From Pantoea sp050157905 (GTDB lineage Bacteria; Pseudomonadota; Gammaproteobacteria; Enterobacterales; Enterobacteriaceae), in NCBI RefSeq assembly GCF_050157905.1, contig NZ_JBKIWZ010000001.1:1488001-1552000 (forward strand): a DNA stretch of 64,000 nt, written 5' to 3'. Below, piece by piece: positions 63,449 to 64,000 of this stretch; the stretch's first letter is position 1; every line of letters begins with the position of its first letter. The notes below the pieces were generated by a model. The model did not search any database and had not been told where the DNA came from. It saw only the letters and a list, made by a program, of their open reading frames with translations. The position numbers and the translations under genes are program-made.

Positions 63449-64000
63449 CTAGCGGTGCCGCCTCTCCTCATCATCATCTACTGAGCAATTTTTTTCATCA
63501 CTGACCTTATCCGCCATCAGATCATTATCAGCCAGGTCATCATCAATAAAGCCACTAATGACTGATTCATCCTCCGCGAGGGCATCATCCGCCACATCGT
63601 CCCCGCGCTCCTCTGCCGGTTCCTGCCCCCCCATCGACGCCTGGATCACCTCCTCTTCCAGCGTCGGGATCAGGGCTGCACCCAGCGGCGAGGTCGCCAG
63701 ACTGTCCGGCATCACCACATGGGGCAACGGCACTTCAGTCGTGGGCAGCGGCCGCGGCGCGCGGGTGTAACTCAGTCCGCCAATCACCAGCGCGCAGAGC
63801 GCAAAGAAGAGATAGAGCATATTACTGCCAAAGGGCTGCATCAGCGCGCCGACCATCAGCGGCCCGATACTGGCCCCGATGCCAAACGCCATCAGCAGAC
63901 AGGCGGTTAACGATACACGCCGTTCGGCAGCAACCTGATCGTTGGCCAGCGCCACCTGCAGCGGATAGAGCGCGAACTGCATCATGCTGGCGGCAAAGGC
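63449..64000 (-). CDS. MFS transporter with acidic C-terminal tail (N-terminus beyond window)
   Basis: C-terminal part of an MFS transporter; the frame is open to the window edge, so the start lies outside. The visible last helices (GIGASIGPLMVGALM, MLYLFFALCALVIGGL) resemble the YcaD group. After the last helix comes an unusually long cytoplasmic tail of about 110 residues, very rich in Asp and Glu (EEEVIQ, EERGDDVADDALAEDE, FIDDDLADND, VDDDEERRHR). Substrate unknown. The tail is the odd feature. Confidence 0.85.
   Translation of the reverse strand, partial: AFAASMMQFALYPLQVALANDQVAAERRVSLTACLLMAFGIGASIGPLMVGALMQPFGSNMLYLFFALCALVIGGLSYTRAPRPLPTTEVPLPHVVMPDSLATSPLGAALIPTLEEEVIQASMGGQEPAEERGDDVADDALAEDESVISGFIDDDLADNDLMADKVSDEKNCSVDDDEERRHR

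Noticed and set aside
1..64000. tRNA, rRNA, CRISPR arrays, insertion sequences and prophage genes
   Set aside because: I looked for clover-leaf arms, spaced direct repeats, transposase and integrase motifs and found none that hold up.

Overview
The window is chromosomal DNA of a gamma-proteobacterium of the order Enterobacterales. Nearly every gene has a recognisable Escherichia coli counterpart, but gene content and order differ from E. coli. A WbaP/AmsG-type exopolysaccharide initiator, an extra alpha-carbonic anhydrase and the missing genes listed below point to the Pantoea/Erwinia group. The genus is inference from protein resemblance and gene order only. I see no tRNA, rRNA, CRISPR array, transposase or prophage gene.

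Layout. (1) 1-10.1 kb: ansA (5' end cut off)-pncA, then msrB-yeaC, gapA, yeaD, yeaE, a frameshifted mipA, and the prkA(yeaG)-yeaH stress kinase operon behind a sigma-54-type promoter. (2) 10.2-15.5 kb: the cation/proton antiporter gene cvrA, a YebV-like protein, the lone sugar-phosphate transferase WbaP and a Bcr/CflA-type exporter. (3) 15.5-25.5 kb: dadAX, ycgB, fadR, dsbB, ycgMN, ycgL and minCDE. nhaB, which lies between fadR and dsbB in E. coli, is absent. (4) 25.5-31.9 kb: rnd, fadD with a FadR-type operator, the Slp-family lipoprotein, tsaB and yoaA. (5) 31.9-35.2 kb: an accessory insert between yoaA and yoaB. It holds an alpha-carbonic anhydrase, two small lipoproteins and several very small proteins, and looks more A+T-rich than its flanks. 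(6) 35.2-41.2 kb: yoaB, yoaH, pabB-nudL, sdaA and the EAL protein PdeD. (7) 41.2-50.9 kb: yoaE, manXYZ-yobD, rlmA, cspC, an MBL-fold hydrolase, yebO, yobH and kdgR. mntP and mgrB are not found at their E. coli positions. (8) 51-64 kb: yebQ, htpX, prc, proQ, msrC, letAB, rsmF, a small zinc-ribbon protein and the C-terminal part of an MFS transporter cut by the window end.

How the genes work together. Fatty-acid use is represented by fadR and, 7.8 kb away, fadD with a matching operator. Envelope quality control is represented by dsbB, htpX, prc, letAB and mipA. Cell-division siting is encoded by minCDE, mannose-type sugar uptake by manXYZ, and amino-acid catabolism by ansA, dadAX and sdaA. RNA biology is represented by cspC, proQ, rnd, rlmA and rsmF.

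The least ordinary signals are two short-repeat frameshifts in envelope proteins. One is a run of seven G in mipA. The other is three copies of a 7-bp unit in the signal sequence of a small lipoprotein. Both are exactly the kind of lesion that slipped-strand mispairing could reverse. The accessory insert around 32-35 kb, with its unannotated miniature proteins, is the best place to look for something undescribed.
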